Source of the DNA: Rhizosphaericola mali
GTDB lineage: Bacteria; Bacteroidota; Bacteroidia; Chitinophagales; Chitinophagaceae
Reading direction: 5' to 3'
DNA length: 64,000 bases
NCBI RefSeq assembly: GCF_004337365.2
Contig: NZ_CP044016.1
Location: forward strand, 3,658,001 to 3,722,000
Each line of letters begins with the position of its first letter. Within the stretch, counting starts at the first letter, position 1. Shown one piece after another: positions 8,678 to 17,914 of this stretch. Made by a program: the position numbers and the translations under genes. Under the pieces are notes generated by a model. The model made no database searches, had not been told where the DNA came from, and saw only the letters and a program-made list of their open reading frames with translations.

Positions 8678-9901
8678 ATGAGATATTTAGTGACTCTATT
8701 ATTTTTTGCGGTTCTCTTAAATGATATTTCGGCACAAGACAATATATTAAAAGTTGGAGATCCATTTCCATCTTTGATAACTTTAAACCAGTTAGTAAAT
8801 ACTCCTGTACACTCCCTTAATCTCTATTCGGCTAAAAAACAATTTTATATTTTAAACTTTTGGGGAACTTGGTGTAGTCCTTGTATTCCAGAAATGGATA
8901 ATCTAGCTAAAATTCAAAACGAATTTGGAAGTCAATTACAGATTATTGGCATTTCCAATGACGATTCCATTAGATTAAAGAAATATATCAAAAGAAAACC
9001 ATCCAAAATATGGCTAGCATCTGACCCACAAAATATCCTTTATCAACTTGTCAATCTTAGTTTTGTCGGACAAAGCATCATTCTCAATCCACAAAAGAAG
9101 ATAATTGGAATGGTACGTACGGATTCAATAAATAAAACATTTGTAAGCAATTTTTTGAAAGGAGACTCTATTCATTCTAACGCGGCTTTCAATGACAAAT
9201 TACTATCTTCCAATAATGTAGACGCCATTTTCAATATCGACAGTTCCACTCAATTTGCCTCATACATAAGACCTTTTGTAAATGGAGTGTATACTTCAAC
9301 GAGAATAGCTAATCGACGTATCACCTGTTTTAATTTTACATTAAGCGGCTTATATCGTACCGCCTTTAAAATTACGACAGAAAGACAAATTATCTACGAG
9401 GATAGCTTGAAAGAAAAAGATGTAGCTGATTTTGATAATGAAAGCACTTTATACTGTGTCGACTTTCTGGTCAAACCATCGGAAAAAGATAGCCTTATTC
9501 CTTTATTTCAAAATTTTTTAAATGCCAATTTTCCCATTAAAGCTAGATTAGAAAAAAGAACACAAGATGTACTTTTATTGGAAAAAATACCAGATTCAAC
9601 GTTTCATTTGCCCATATCCTCTGACTCCACCAAAGCAAGTAAATCATTTAGCGGTATTGGATTTGATGGAACTAAGGTTTCTCTCCAAGATTTTGCGACA
9701 GATTATCTCGCCAATGAATTTGGATATCCAGTTATCAATAATACAGGGGAAGAAGGGAAATATGATATAAAAACGAATGTTGAAATTAGAGATTATAAGG
9801 GAATTCAAAAATCATTAAGAGATATCGGATTAATATTAAAAAAAGGAAAAAGAGAAATACCTGTTTTGATTTATTACAAACCTAAGAGTGCGATAAATTA
9901 A
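8678..9901 (+). CDS. Exported TlpA-like thioredoxin fused to a DUF3738-type domain
   Basis: 407 residues. Signal peptide MRYLVTLLFFAVLLNDISAQ. Residues 25-160 are a TlpA/AhpC-type thioredoxin with the redox pair Cys66 and Cys69 in FWGTWCSPCIPEMD, expected to reduce or isomerise disulfides in the periplasm. The C-terminal half (about 190-405) ends with a long stretch of DUF3738 (TIGR03435) character: DYLANEFGYPVINNTGEEGKYDI and SLRDIGLILKKGKREIPVLIYY. That domain is known from acidobacteria and Bacteroidota and has no firm function. The fusion suggests a cell-envelope redox protein. It follows the poxB terminator and so has its own promoter; the near-match TATTTTTA upstream may be part of it. 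Confidence 0.8.
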   Translation: MRYLVTLLFFAVLLNDISAQDNILKVGDPFPSLITLNQLVNTPVHSLNLYSAKKQFYILNFWGTWCSPCIPEMDNLAKIQNEFGSQLQIIGISNDDSIRLKKYIKRKPSKIWLASDPQNILYQLVNLSFVGQSIILNPQKKIIGMVRTDSINKTFVSNFLKGDSIHSNAAFNDKLLSSNNVDAIFNIDSSTQFASYIRPFVNGVYTSTRIANRRITCFNFTLSGLYRTAFKITTERQIIYEDSLKEKDVADFDNESTLYCVDFLVKPSEKDSLIPLFQNFLNANFPIKARLEKRTQDVLLLEKIPDSTFHLPISSDSTKASKSFSGIGFDGTKVSLQDFATDYLANEFGYPVINNTGEEGKYDIKTNVEIRDYKGIQKSLRDIGLILKKGKREIPVLIYYKPKSAIN

Positions 9902-9942
9902 ATTCCCTTAATTTTATCTTCTACCAATTATAACCAAATTAC

Positions 9943-10818
9943 ATGGCTTCAGGGATTTTCGCAATTTTAGATGATATCGGTGCTTTAATGGATGATGTAG
10001 CGGTCGCAAGTAAAGTCGCTACGCAAAAAACAGTGGGAATTTTAGGAGATGATCTTGCAGTGAATGCGGAAAAAGCAACTGGTTTTTTATCCTCAAGAGA
10101 ATTACCCGTTTTGTGGTCTATCACCAAAGGGTCTCTTTTGAATAAATTGATTCTGATTCCTATTGTATTGCTGCTCAATACTTTTTTGCCAATTGCAATA
10201 AAATGTATTTTACTTCTTGGCGGCTTTTATTTGGCATATGAAGGAATTGAAAAAATTATCGAATTCTTATTTCATCGAGATAAAAAAGAACACTCTGTAC
10301 TCAAACATGAAGATGAGGAATTGGGCGAACAAGCAGAAAAATCTAAAATAAAAGCAGCAATCTCTACCGATTTTATTCTCTCGATCGAAATTGTTATTAT
10401 CGCCTTGAGTCAAGTTTTGGATAAAAGACTACCCGTTCAGATAATGGCCGTAACATTTGTTTCTTTTCTTGCAACAGTTGGCGTATATGGATTTGTGGCA
10501 ATAATTGTACGGATGGATGATACTGGATTCAAATTGATAAAACATTCGCATGACAAAGGATTGATATCCAAAATTGGGCACGTTTTAGTAAAAGCGTTGC
10601 CCGTGATTATTAAAGCGTTTGCCGTTATTGGAACGATTGCATTAATTTTAGTTGCAGGTGGCATTTTTATACATAATGTAGAATATTTCCACCATTTTTT
10701 ACCTCAAATACCAGAAACTATCAAGATTATTCTATTAGGATTGGCTGCTGGACTAGTTGCCTTTATTTTGATAAGTATTTCTAAAAAGATAATTTCTTTG
10801 TTTAAAAAAAGAAAATAG
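9943..10818 (+). CDS. DUF808 (YedI) family inner-membrane protein
   Basis: 291 residues. The N-terminus ASGIFAILDDIGALMDDVAVASKVATQKTVGILGDDLAVNAEKATGF is the hallmark of the DUF808/YedI family. Hydrophobic segments follow at about residues 66-100, 142-160, 166-186, 220-245 and 255-280, separated by a charged loop (HRDKKEHSVLKHEDEELGEQAEKSK). It is a multi-pass inner-membrane protein of unknown function; in other bacteria the family is often encoded near stress or transport genes. It starts 41 bases after the TlpA-DUF3738 gene on the same strand and could share its transcript. Confidence 0.85.
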   Translation: MASGIFAILDDIGALMDDVAVASKVATQKTVGILGDDLAVNAEKATGFLSSRELPVLWSITKGSLLNKLILIPIVLLLNTFLPIAIKCILLLGGFYLAYEGIEKIIEFLFHRDKKEHSVLKHEDEELGEQAEKSKIKAAISTDFILSIEIVIIALSQVLDKRLPVQIMAVTFVSFLATVGVYGFVAIIVRMDDTGFKLIKHSHDKGLISKIGHVLVKALPVIIKAFAVIGTIALILVAGGIFIHNVEYFHHFLPQIPETIKIILLGLAAGLVAFILISISKKIISLFKKRK

Positions 10819-10910
10819 TACTTAGAATTTATACAATATCCAACGATTGCGTAATTTTTTGATATTTTATTTAATTTGTCTATTTTGTAGGCAAAATATT
10901 TCTTTCTCTC

Positions 10911-12854
10911 ATGAAAAAATTACTTTTTTCGTTACTAGCAAGTGGACTCTTGACTATTTCTGTCTCCCATGCACAAAAAGCGAAACATACATTCAATATT
11001 GAAAATGGCCATTTTTTGTATGATGGTAAACCAATACAATTACATGCTGGTGAAATGCATTTCGCGCGCGTGCCACATCAATATTGGCGCCATCGTTTGC
11101 AAATGATCAAAGCAATGGGATTAAATGCAGTTACCACCTATATATTTTGGAATTGGCAAGAAACCGCTCCAGGTGTTTGGAATTTTAGTGGAGATCATGA
11201 CGTCGCTGAATTTGTAAAAGAGGCGGGGGAAGAAGGATTGTTTGTATTACTCAGACCTGGTCCTTATGCATGTGGGGAATGGGAATTTGGTGGTTACCCT
11301 TGGTGGTTACCAAAAACAAAAGACATGGTAATCCGTGCAGACAACCCACCTTTTTTAGATAGTTGTAATAATTATATTCAAAAAATTGCCGGTCAATTAA
11401 AAGATTTACAAATCACGCATGGCGGACCTATTATTATGGTACAAGCTGAAAATGAATTTGGCTCTTATGTTGCGCAACGACCTGACATTACGCTAGAAAA
11501 TCATCAAAAATATAGTTACAAAATCAAAGATTTGTTGGTGAAAGCTGGTTTTGACGTACCATTTTATACAGCAGATGGTAGTTGGTTATTCAAAGAAGGT
11601 TCCATTCCTGGTGCACTTCCTGGGGCTGACGGAGAAGACGATACTAAAAAATTGAAAACATTAGTAAACCAATATCACGACGGCATAGGTCCTTATTTTG
11701 TTGCAGAATATTACCCTGGTTGGCTGGATCATTGGGCGGAACCTTTTCCCAAAGTATCTGCTAGTTCAGTAGCCAAACAGCTTAGAAAATATGTAGAAGA
11801 TACCGTTTCTTTCAATATGTATATGGTACATGGAGGCACTAATTTTGCATTTACATCAGGTGCAAATTATGAAGCACGACCGAAAGATGAAAAAGCACTC
11901 GATGGAAACCCCGTGAATGGAATGGGTAAAACAGAAACTAAAAAGCGAATCCAAAAAACCCATGATATTCAGCCAGATATGACGTCTTACGATTATGATG
12001 CACCTATTAGCGAAGCCGGTTGGGTTACGCCAAAATATGATTCCATTCGTAATCTTTTACAATCCCACAGTACAACAAAATTTCCAGCAGTTCCAGCAGC
12101 TATTCCGGTAATTTCAATTCCTGATATTACCCTAACAAAAGCAGCCAATTTATTGGAATTAGCAAAGAAAATCAAACCCGTAGAAAATGATAAGCCGTTG
12201 ACATTTGAAGATCTGAATCAAGGGAATGGCTATATGCTTTATTCAAAGAAATTTACACAACCAATTCAAGGCACATTATCAATACCCGGTTTGCGTGATT
12301 TCGCAGTTATTTATGTGAATGGAAAAAAAGTTGGTGTATTGAATCGCTATTACAATAGTTACGATATGGATATCAATATTCCATCAAATGCAGAATTGCA
12401 GATATTGGTTGAAAATATGGGGCGGATCAATTATGGTGCGGAGATCATTCATAACACAAAGGGAATTATTAGTCCTGTAACCATTGGCAACAAGGAAATT
12501 ATGGGCAATTGGCAGATGCGTTCTTTGCCTATGAGCGAAGAACCTAATTTGACAAAAGCCAAATCTAATTATTCCGAAGGAACTCCGACAATTTATCAAG
12601 GTTCTTTTAATTTGGATAAAACGGGGGATACTTTTTTTGATATGCGTGATTGGGGTAAAGGGATTGTATTTATCAATGGTAAAAATCTTGGCCGTTATTG
12701 GAGTACCGTTGGCCCACAACTAACTTTATATGTTCCTGGTGTTTGGTTGAAAAAAGGAAAAAATACAGTAGAAATTTTCGAGCAATTGAACGACTCTAAA
12801 CAAACAGTTTTAAAAACGACAAAAACTCCGATTTTGGATCAGTTAGTGAAATAA
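10911..12854 (+). CDS. Secreted GH35 beta-galactosidase
   Basis: 647 residues with a signal peptide (MKKLLFSLLASGLLTISVSHAQ). The TIM-barrel carries the GH35 blocks GEMHFARVPHQYWRHRLQMIKAMGLNAV, YIFWNWQE and RPGPYACGEWEFGGYPWWL. The acid/base is Glu182 in QAENEFGSY and the nucleophile is Glu266 in FVAEYYPGWLDHW. The C-terminal third (about 460-647) is beta-sandwich with a jelly-roll ending in GKNLGRYWSTVGPQLTLYVPGVWLKKGKNTVEIFE, normal for bacterial GH35. It should remove terminal beta-galactose from glycans in the periplasm or outside the cell. No SusC/SusD or other glycosidase adjoins it, so it looks like an orphan enzyme. Confidence 0.93.
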   Translation: MKKLLFSLLASGLLTISVSHAQKAKHTFNIENGHFLYDGKPIQLHAGEMHFARVPHQYWRHRLQMIKAMGLNAVTTYIFWNWQETAPGVWNFSGDHDVAEFVKEAGEEGLFVLLRPGPYACGEWEFGGYPWWLPKTKDMVIRADNPPFLDSCNNYIQKIAGQLKDLQITHGGPIIMVQAENEFGSYVAQRPDITLENHQKYSYKIKDLLVKAGFDVPFYTADGSWLFKEGSIPGALPGADGEDDTKKLKTLVNQYHDGIGPYFVAEYYPGWLDHWAEPFPKVSASSVAKQLRKYVEDTVSFNMYMVHGGTNFAFTSGANYEARPKDEKALDGNPVNGMGKTETKKRIQKTHDIQPDMTSYDYDAPISEAGWVTPKYDSIRNLLQSHSTTKFPAVPAAIPVISIPDITLTKAANLLELAKKIKPVENDKPLTFEDLNQGNGYMLYSKKFTQPIQGTLSIPGLRDFAVIYVNGKKVGVLNRYYNSYDMDINIPSNAELQILVENMGRINYGAEIIHNTKGIISPVTIGNKEIMGNWQMRSLPMSEEPNLTKAKSNYSEGTPTIYQGSFNLDKTGDTFFDMRDWGKGIVFINGKNLGRYWSTVGPQLTLYVPGVWLKKGKNTVEIFEQLNDSKQTVLKTTKTPILDQLVK

Positions 12855-12874
12855 ATAAAATTTTCCTTAATTTT

Positions 12875-12908
12875 AAAAAGGGATGCAATTCCATTTGTGT
12901 CTCTTTTT
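12875..12908 (+). terminator. Weak hairpin terminator after GH35
   Basis: Arms AAAAAGGGA (12875-12883) and TCTCTTTTT (12900-12908) pair with one G-T wobble around a 16-base loop. It runs directly into the next gene's -7 box, so termination and initiation signals are merged. Confidence 0.45.
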
Positions 12909-12915
12909 AATTTTG
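12908..12915 (+). promoter_or_regulatory. Promoter -7 box for the retropepsin-like gene
   Basis: TAATTTTG matches TAnnTTTG and ends 4 bases before the ATG at 12920, predicting a leaderless transcript. Confidence 0.5.
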
Positions 12916-12919
12916 ACCC

Positions 12920-14188
12920 ATGAAGCAGTGTATATTATTTCTGTCTATAACCCTTTTCCTATTTCTTGATGCATACGGTCAGAAGAAATATGAATCGTTG
13001 GGCAAATATTTGGAATCAAAAGATTATTTTTCCCTAAAATCCTATTTACATCATTCTACCCTCCCATTAGAAACAAAAGACAGTGTTTATTTTGAGTCAA
13101 TTGTCCAAAATGCATTTGGAGAAAATGATGCTGCTATCAAGTCAATCCATTATCTAAGTGAACATTATGCTTCTGGATTAGACGATAATGCATGGATTAA
13201 GTTATTAAATGTTTTAGCGGATAGTTATGTAAAAACGTTTCAATACAATTCTGCTGCACAGACGTATGCCTTGTTGTTACAAGAATATGGATCAAAATTG
13301 TCCCCAAGTAACCAAATTGATTATAAAAACAATTACGAACTCTATCATGCATTAAAGAATATCGCAACGCAAACTATCCAAACTGTCCCTAACGATTCTT
13401 TTTCGATCTGGCGTGATCAAGTGAGTCTTTGGAATATCAATGTATCCGTAGATAAACAAGGAATTCAACCGTTTATTTTTGACTCCGGGGCTGGATTCTC
13501 AACGATCAGTGCTAGCACCGCAAATAAGTTAAACTTAAAAATTATTCCCTCAAATATTACAGTGGGAACGGCAACGGAGAAAAAAGTGTATTCCCAATTA
13601 GCCGTAGCAGATCAGATAGAATTTGGCTCTACTATTATTAAAAATGTCGTTTTTCTTGTTCTTCCTGATGACCAACTCAACTTTCCATCTATTCAATATC
13701 AGATTCATGGAATTATTGGGTTTCCTGTAATTAAAGAATTAGGTAAATTATCCATTTCTAATGCAGGAGTTGCTACCATACTTACGGCAGATTCAGCGAT
13801 AGAACATGCAAATTTCTTTTATCAAGGAAATGCGATCATTGTGAAAGGTTTTTCGGGTAAATCATTGCTCAATTTTCATTTCGATACCGGAGCTAAGCAG
13901 TCAGAATTAGACGAAGATTATTACAAATCTCACAAATATATTGTCAAGAATTCTAGTAAAAAAGAGAAGGTAAATCTTGGCGGAGCTGGTGGAATTACAT
14001 CATTCAAAGCGCTTCAATTATCAAAATTTCCATTAAAAATTGGTAATAGTCCGAGTAAGATTCTTGAAAATATCAACGTATATCCGGATAAAGAATCTCC
14101 TTATGGCAACGCATTGGGACAAGACTATATTCAATTATTTGATAAAGTAATTATCGATTTTAAAGATTGTAGTTTGGAGTTTAAGTAA
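12920..14188 (+). CDS. Exported protein with two retropepsin-like aspartyl protease domains
   Basis: 422 residues, signal peptide MKQCILFLSITLFLFLDAYGQ. Residues 25-155 are helical and TPR-like. Two aspartyl-protease half-domains follow: the first has IFDSGAGFSTIS (Asp188) and the second has FHFDTGAKQSEL (Asp322). The hydrophobic IIGFPV (about 265-270) and GNALGQDYIQLFDKVIIDF (near the end) correspond to the hydrophobic Gly motifs that follow the catalytic Asp in each half. This layout fits exported retropepsin-like proteases of Bacteroidota with both halves in one chain; substrate unknown. A gene for a zinc-dependent-type oxidoreductase is convergent, ending 5 bases beyond this stop codon. 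Confidence 0.75.
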   Translation: MKQCILFLSITLFLFLDAYGQKKYESLGKYLESKDYFSLKSYLHHSTLPLETKDSVYFESIVQNAFGENDAAIKSIHYLSEHYASGLDDNAWIKLLNVLADSYVKTFQYNSAAQTYALLLQEYGSKLSPSNQIDYKNNYELYHALKNIATQTIQTVPNDSFSIWRDQVSLWNINVSVDKQGIQPFIFDSGAGFSTISASTANKLNLKIIPSNITVGTATEKKVYSQLAVADQIEFGSTIIKNVVFLVLPDDQLNFPSIQYQIHGIIGFPVIKELGKLSISNAGVATILTADSAIEHANFFYQGNAIIVKGFSGKSLLNFHFDTGAKQSELDEDYYKSHKYIVKNSSKKEKVNLGGAGGITSFKALQLSKFPLKIGNSPSKILENINVYPDKESPYGNALGQDYIQLFDKVIIDFKDCSLEFK

Positions 14189-14192
14189 ATTT

Positions 14193-15197
14193 TTATTTGA
14201 CTTTAATTACCACTTTTCCGTATTTGCTATTGCCTTTATCCATCGTGCGCATCGCGGTTTCTCCATCTTCCAAAGCAATTACAGAATCAATGATAGGATG
14301 AATTTTATGTTGTTCAATAAAGTCTAGCATTGCCTTAAAATCTGCCGGAGAACCAGCAGAAGAGCCGCAAATATTCAATTGTTTTGAAAAAATAGTACGA
14401 CCATTCAATTCTGGTATAGCACCTGCCGTTTCGCCAAAGAAGACAATAGTTCCTCCTTTGGCAGCAAGATTGATCAAATCTTTAAATCCTTTACCTAAAG
14501 CACTATCAATAATTAAATCAAAGCTTCCGTATTTCGCTTGAAACTTCTCTGCCCAATCATCGTCATGATAATTTGCCCCAGCAATTGCACCGAGTCTTAT
14601 GGCTTTTTCAATTTTTTCTTCATTACCAGATGTCACGAATACTTGTGCTCCTGCAGCTACTGCATATTGCAAAGCAAAAACAGCTGCACCACCGCCCGCA
14701 CCGCAAATCAAAACTTTTTGCCCTGCTTTCAATTTTCCTCGTACAAACAATGCTCGATAAGCTGTTAAACCAGCTACAGGCAAAGCCGCAGTTTCATCAA
14801 AATTGAGGTGTGCAGGTTTTTCAAATAAATTAGCAATAGGAATTTTTACAAATTCTGCAAACGTGCCATTATCTGGAAGTCCAAGATTTTTATAATTAGC
14901 AGAGGGAAAACGCTCATCCGCACCCCAATTAAAACCCGGGTAAAGAACCACCTCTTTGCCGATCCAATTTTTATTTTCTGTATTACCACTCACTTTTTGT
15001 ACAATTCCAGATCCATCACTACCCAAAATAATGGGAAATTTCAATCCCGCATATTGACCTTGTTGTATCCACCAATCTCTATGATTAACGGCAGCAGCTC
15101 TTATTTCAACCAATGCTTCATCCGAATTCAGAACCGGAATATTCACATCTTCTAATTTTAATTCTGCTTTTATTCCATTCAAAACCAATGCTTTCAT
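14193..15197 (-). CDS. Medium-chain dehydrogenase/reductase, quinone-oxidoreductase-like
   Basis: 334 residues. N-terminal GroES-like domain (AAAVNHRDWWIQQGQY, GSDGSGIV) and a Rossmann domain with GAGGGAAVFALQYAVAAGAQV and the dinucleotide-specificity strand VFVTSG. The structural-zinc four-cysteine lobe of classic alcohol dehydrogenases is absent, so it belongs to the zinc-independent quinone-reductase/YhdH-like side of the superfamily and probably uses NADPH to reduce quinones or enones. Substrate not predictable. It is a single gene. Its stop is 5 bases from the stop of the convergent retropepsin-like gene, and the accC terminator lies upstream of its start. Confidence 0.82.
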   Translation of the reverse strand: MKALVLNGIKAELKLEDVNIPVLNSDEALVEIRAAAVNHRDWWIQQGQYAGLKFPIILGSDGSGIVQKVSGNTENKNWIGKEVVLYPGFNWGADERFPSANYKNLGLPDNGTFAEFVKIPIANLFEKPAHLNFDETAALPVAGLTAYRALFVRGKLKAGQKVLICGAGGGAAVFALQYAVAAGAQVFVTSGNEEKIEKAIRLGAIAGANYHDDDWAEKFQAKYGSFDLIIDSALGKGFKDLINLAAKGGTIVFFGETAGAIPELNGRTIFSKQLNICGSSAGSPADFKAMLDFIEQHKIHPIIDSVIALEDGETAMRTMDKGNSKYGKVVIKVK

Positions 15198-15237
15198 GAG
15201 TTATTCGTTTGGCTTAAAGATACTATTATTCAAATGA

Positions 15238-15265
15238 AAAAGCCTCCAAATATTCGGAGGCTTTT
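15238..15265. terminator. Bidirectional terminator after accC
   Basis: Perfect 10-bp stem AAAAGCCTCC (15238-15247) / GGAGGCTTTT (15256-15265) with an 8-base loop, 25 bases beyond the accC stop on the minus strand. Confidence 0.85.
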
Positions 15266-15289
15266 CGCTAATTTATTTGTAAAAAGAAA

Positions 15290-16636
15290 TTATTCAGGTT
15301 TCTTTAATTCAAAATCTTCTAAGAATTTAGTAGTGAAATTACCACTTCTAAAATTCTCATCCTGCATCAATTGCAAATCAAAAGGAATGGTTGTTTTGAT
15401 ACCTTCAATAACATATTCGCTCAATGCGCGGTACATTGTATCAATTGCTTCTTCTCTAGTTGCGGCAACTGCTATTAACTTACCGATCATGGAATCATAA
15501 TATGGAGGAATCACATAACCTGCATAGCAATGACTATCCACACGTACACCGTGACCACCTGGCGTATGCAAAACGGTTATTTTACCAGGAGATGGACGAA
15601 AATCATTGAAAGGATCTTCTGCATTGATACGACATTCAATTGCATGTCTTTGAGGATTATATGAAACACCCGAGATTTTATCTCCTGCAGCGATTTTAAT
15701 TTGTTCTTTGATCAAATCGAAACCAGTAACTTCTTCTGTCACGCAATGTTCTACTTGAATTCTAGTATTCATTTCCATGAAATAGAAATTTCTATGTTTG
15801 TCTACCAAGAATTCCAAAGTACCTACACCTTCATAAGAGATAGCAGAAGCGGCTTTGATAGCAGCTTCACCCATTTGTTCACGCAATTTTGGTGTCATAA
15901 ATGGAGAGGGAGATTCTTCTACTAATTTTTGGTGACGACGTTGGATCGAGCAATCACGCTCGCCAAGATGACAAACGGTACCGTATTGGTCACCTGCAAC
16001 TTGAATTTCAATGTGACGAGGTTCTTCTACAAATTTTTCCATGTAGACACCACCATTATTGAAAGATGCAAGGGCTTCACGTTGTGCAGTTTCCAAGTTT
16101 GTTTCCAAATCTTCTTCTTTCCACACTTCTCTCATTCCTTTACCTCCACCGCCGGCAGTTGCTTTTAGAATGATTGGATATCCGATTTTTTTAGCTAAAA
16201 CTTTTGCTTCTTCTACATCAGAAATCAACCCTTCACTACCAGGAATACAAGGAACGCCTGCTTTGATCATTGTTTCTTTCGCAGTGATTTTATCGCCCAT
16301 CATATTGATCTGCTCTGCAGTGGGTCCGATAAATTTAATACCGTGCTCTGCACAGATCTGAGAAAATTTAGCATTTTCTGCCAAAAAACCATATCCTGGA
16401 TGGATCGCATCTGCATTGGTAATCTCTGCCGCAGCCATCAAACGTGGAATATTCAAATAAGAATCTGAGCTCTGCGCTTTACCTATACATACGGCTTCGT
16501 CTGCAAATCTTACATGTAAACTGTCTTTATCAGCAGTAGAATAAACGGCTACAGTGCTGATGCCCATTTCGCGGCAAGTACGGATGACACGCAGCGCAAT
16601 CTCACCTCTATTCGCGATTAATATTTTTTTAAACAT
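15290..16636 (-). CDS. accC: Acetyl-CoA carboxylase, biotin carboxylase subunit
   Basis: 448 residues, the usual length for AccC. It carboxylates the biotin on AccB using ATP and bicarbonate, the first half-reaction of malonyl-CoA synthesis. The sequence starts [25 protein letters not shown]; the ATP-grasp domain has [14 protein letters not shown], the active-site region is [17 protein letters not shown], and the C-terminal domain has INAEDP...PSPGKI. I chose the ATG at 16634-16636 because the family begins exactly at [12 protein letters not shown]; an in-frame ATG at 16678 adds 14 atypical residues. The gene lies 112 bases after accB with a large hairpin between them. The carboxyltransferase subunits are elsewhere. 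Confidence 0.95.
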   Translation of the reverse strand: MFKKILIANRGEIALRVIRTCREMGISTVAVYSTADKDSLHVRFADEAVCIGKAQSSDSYLNIPRLMAAAEITNADAIHPGYGFLAENAKFSQICAEHGIKFIGPTAEQINMMGDKITAKETMIKAGVPCIPGSEGLISDVEEAKVLAKKIGYPIILKATAGGGGKGMREVWKEEDLETNLETAQREALASFNNGGVYMEKFVEEPRHIEIQVAGDQYGTVCHLGERDCSIQRRHQKLVEESPSPFMTPKLREQMGEAAIKAASAISYEGVGTLEFLVDKHRNFYFMEMNTRIQVEHCVTEEVTGFDLIKEQIKIAAGDKISGVSYNPQRHAIECRINAEDPFNDFRPSPGKITVLHTPGGHGVRVDSHCYAGYVIPPYYDSMIGKLIAVAATREEAIDTMYRALSEYVIEGIKTTIPFDLQLMQDENFRSGNFTTKFLEDFELKKPE

Positions 16637-16668
16637 TTTTATTAAATGGTCATTTTTATTACACAAAT

Positions 16669-16733
16669 AAAGGTTCATAGAACCAATAATATGTCGTGAT
16701 TGACAACAAATTAAATAGCGACTATGAACCTTT
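16669..16733 (-). terminator. Long-loop inverted repeat between accB and accC
   Basis: Perfect 12-bp arms AAAGGTTCATAG (16669-16680) and CTATGAACCTTT (16722-16733) are separated by 41 bases. On the minus strand it follows accB and precedes accC, where it could attenuate transcription or protect an RNA end. The long loop makes it atypical as a simple terminator. Confidence 0.5.
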
Positions 16734-16748
16734 TTACATTATAACTTA

Positions 16749-17219
16749 TTATGGTTCAACCAAGAATAAAGGTTGATCATATTCTACAGGAGAAGCGTCG
16801 TCTACTAAAACTTTTACGATTTTACCAGAAACTTCACTTTCGATTTCATTGAACAATTTCATTGCTTCAATTACGCAAACAACTTTTCCTACAGTAACGT
16901 CAGCGCCCTCATCCACCAAATTTGGTTTTTCAGGAGCAGATTTACGATAAAACGTTCCGATCATTGGACTTTTGATCGTAATGTATTTATCAGAATTATC
17001 TTCTACAGAAGCAGGAGTACTAGCAACTGGAAGAGCCGCAGCAACTGGTGCAGCAGATATAGCTACTGGAGTGATCGCGGGTGCCGCTTGTGTATATACA
17101 GGAGCTGGGTCTTCTTTTTGTTTGATACAGATTTTGAAGTCTTTTTCTTCAATACACAATTCACCAATATTACTTTTATTGATGGTTTTGATCAATTCTT
17201 GTATTTGTTTGAAATCCAT
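16749..17219 (-). CDS. accB: Acetyl-CoA carboxylase biotin carboxyl carrier protein
   Basis: 156 residues, typical of BCCP. The C-terminal biotinyl domain includes SPMIGTFYRKSAPEKPNLVDEG and the biotinylation motif CVIEAMKLFNEIESE, whose Lys receives biotin from BirA. It is preceded by an Ala/Pro/Val-rich flexible linker (about residues 38-72). The N-terminal MDFKQIQELIKTINKSNIGEL is the usual dimerisation region. BCCP carries carboxybiotin between AccC and the carboxyltransferase in the cytoplasm. The order efp, accB, accC on one strand is widespread in bacteria and suggests joint expression, although a large hairpin separates accB from accC here. Confidence 0.95.
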   Translation of the reverse strand: MDFKQIQELIKTINKSNIGELCIEEKDFKICIKQKEDPAPVYTQAAPAITPVAISAAPVAAALPVASTPASVEDNSDKYITIKSPMIGTFYRKSAPEKPNLVDEGADVTVGKVVCVIEAMKLFNEIESEVSGKIVKVLVDDASPVEYDQPLFLVEP

Positions 17220-17297
17220 TTTTTCTAAATTAGTATAATAGAATATATAACTTGAATGTATAAAGAATGTTTACAGTTGTATAAACATTTGGCAATC

Positions 17298-17864
17298 TTA
17301 TTCTTTTACGCGTTCAACATAATCGCCCGTTTTCGTATTGATACGGATCAATTCACCTTCATTAACAAACAAAGGAACGTTTACGGTAGCACCTGTTTCA
17401 ATAGTTGCTTGTTTCAAAGCTCTTGTTGCGGTATCTCCTTTCAAACCTGGCTCGCAATAAGTGATTCTAACAACGATTTTTTCTGGAAGTTCCGCATTGA
17501 TAGGTTGTTCAGTTTCCGTATTAATAAATACACTGATATCACTACCATCTTTCAAGAATTGTGGAGCATCGATCAAACTTTCAGCAAGACTAAACTGTTC
17601 AAATGTCTCTGTATCCATTACGTTATACCCAGTTTCATCCTTATAAAGATATTGATACGTTTTCTTTTCAACTCTTACAGGAAAGATATTTTCACCTGAG
17701 TTCCAAGTTTTTTCAATCGTTCTTGTATTGTCAACTCCTTTTAATTTAGCCCAAAGTTTTGCTGCAGAACGCGCAGTTTTGTTTTCACCGAATTCAATAA
17801 CAGAATACAAACTGCCGTCTAATTTCAGTATCATTCCACGGCTAATATCCGATGTAGTTGCCAT
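17298..17864 (-). CDS. efp: Elongation factor P with Arg32 at the loop tip
   Basis: 188 residues, three beta-barrel domains. EF-P enters the ribosomal E site and relieves stalling at polyproline. Start MATTSDISRGMILKLDG and the domain II/III blocks YQYLYKDETGYNVMDTETFEQ and GDTATRALKQATIETGATVNVPLFVNEGE are standard. The functional loop is unusual: instead of PGKG with a modified Lys34 it reads NKTARSAAK, putting Arg at residue 32 (codon CGT, minus strand, 17769-17771). That aligns with the NKSGRNAAV loop of Pseudomonas-type EF-P, whose Arg32 is rhamnosylated by EarP. No earP, epmA or epmB gene is in the window. The Lys-to-Arg placement is seen directly; the modification is inference. Confidence 0.95.
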   Translation of the reverse strand: MATTSDISRGMILKLDGSLYSVIEFGENKTARSAAKLWAKLKGVDNTRTIEKTWNSGENIFPVRVEKKTYQYLYKDETGYNVMDTETFEQFSLAESLIDAPQFLKDGSDISVFINTETEQPINAELPEKIVVRITYCEPGLKGDTATRALKQATIETGATVNVPLFVNEGELIRINTKTGDYVERVKE

Positions 17865-17906
17865 AATTTACGTTTCGTATTTTTTTTAAAATAAAATAAC
17901 AGAGCG

Positions 17907-17914
17907 CAAAAGTA
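17907..17914 (-). promoter_or_regulatory. Promoter -7 box for the efp-accB-accC unit
   Basis: Minus-strand TACTTTTG matches TAnnTTTG exactly, 42 bases before the efp ATG. The stretch 17865-18137 otherwise holds only this box, the divergent purL box and AT-rich spacer. Confidence 0.5.
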
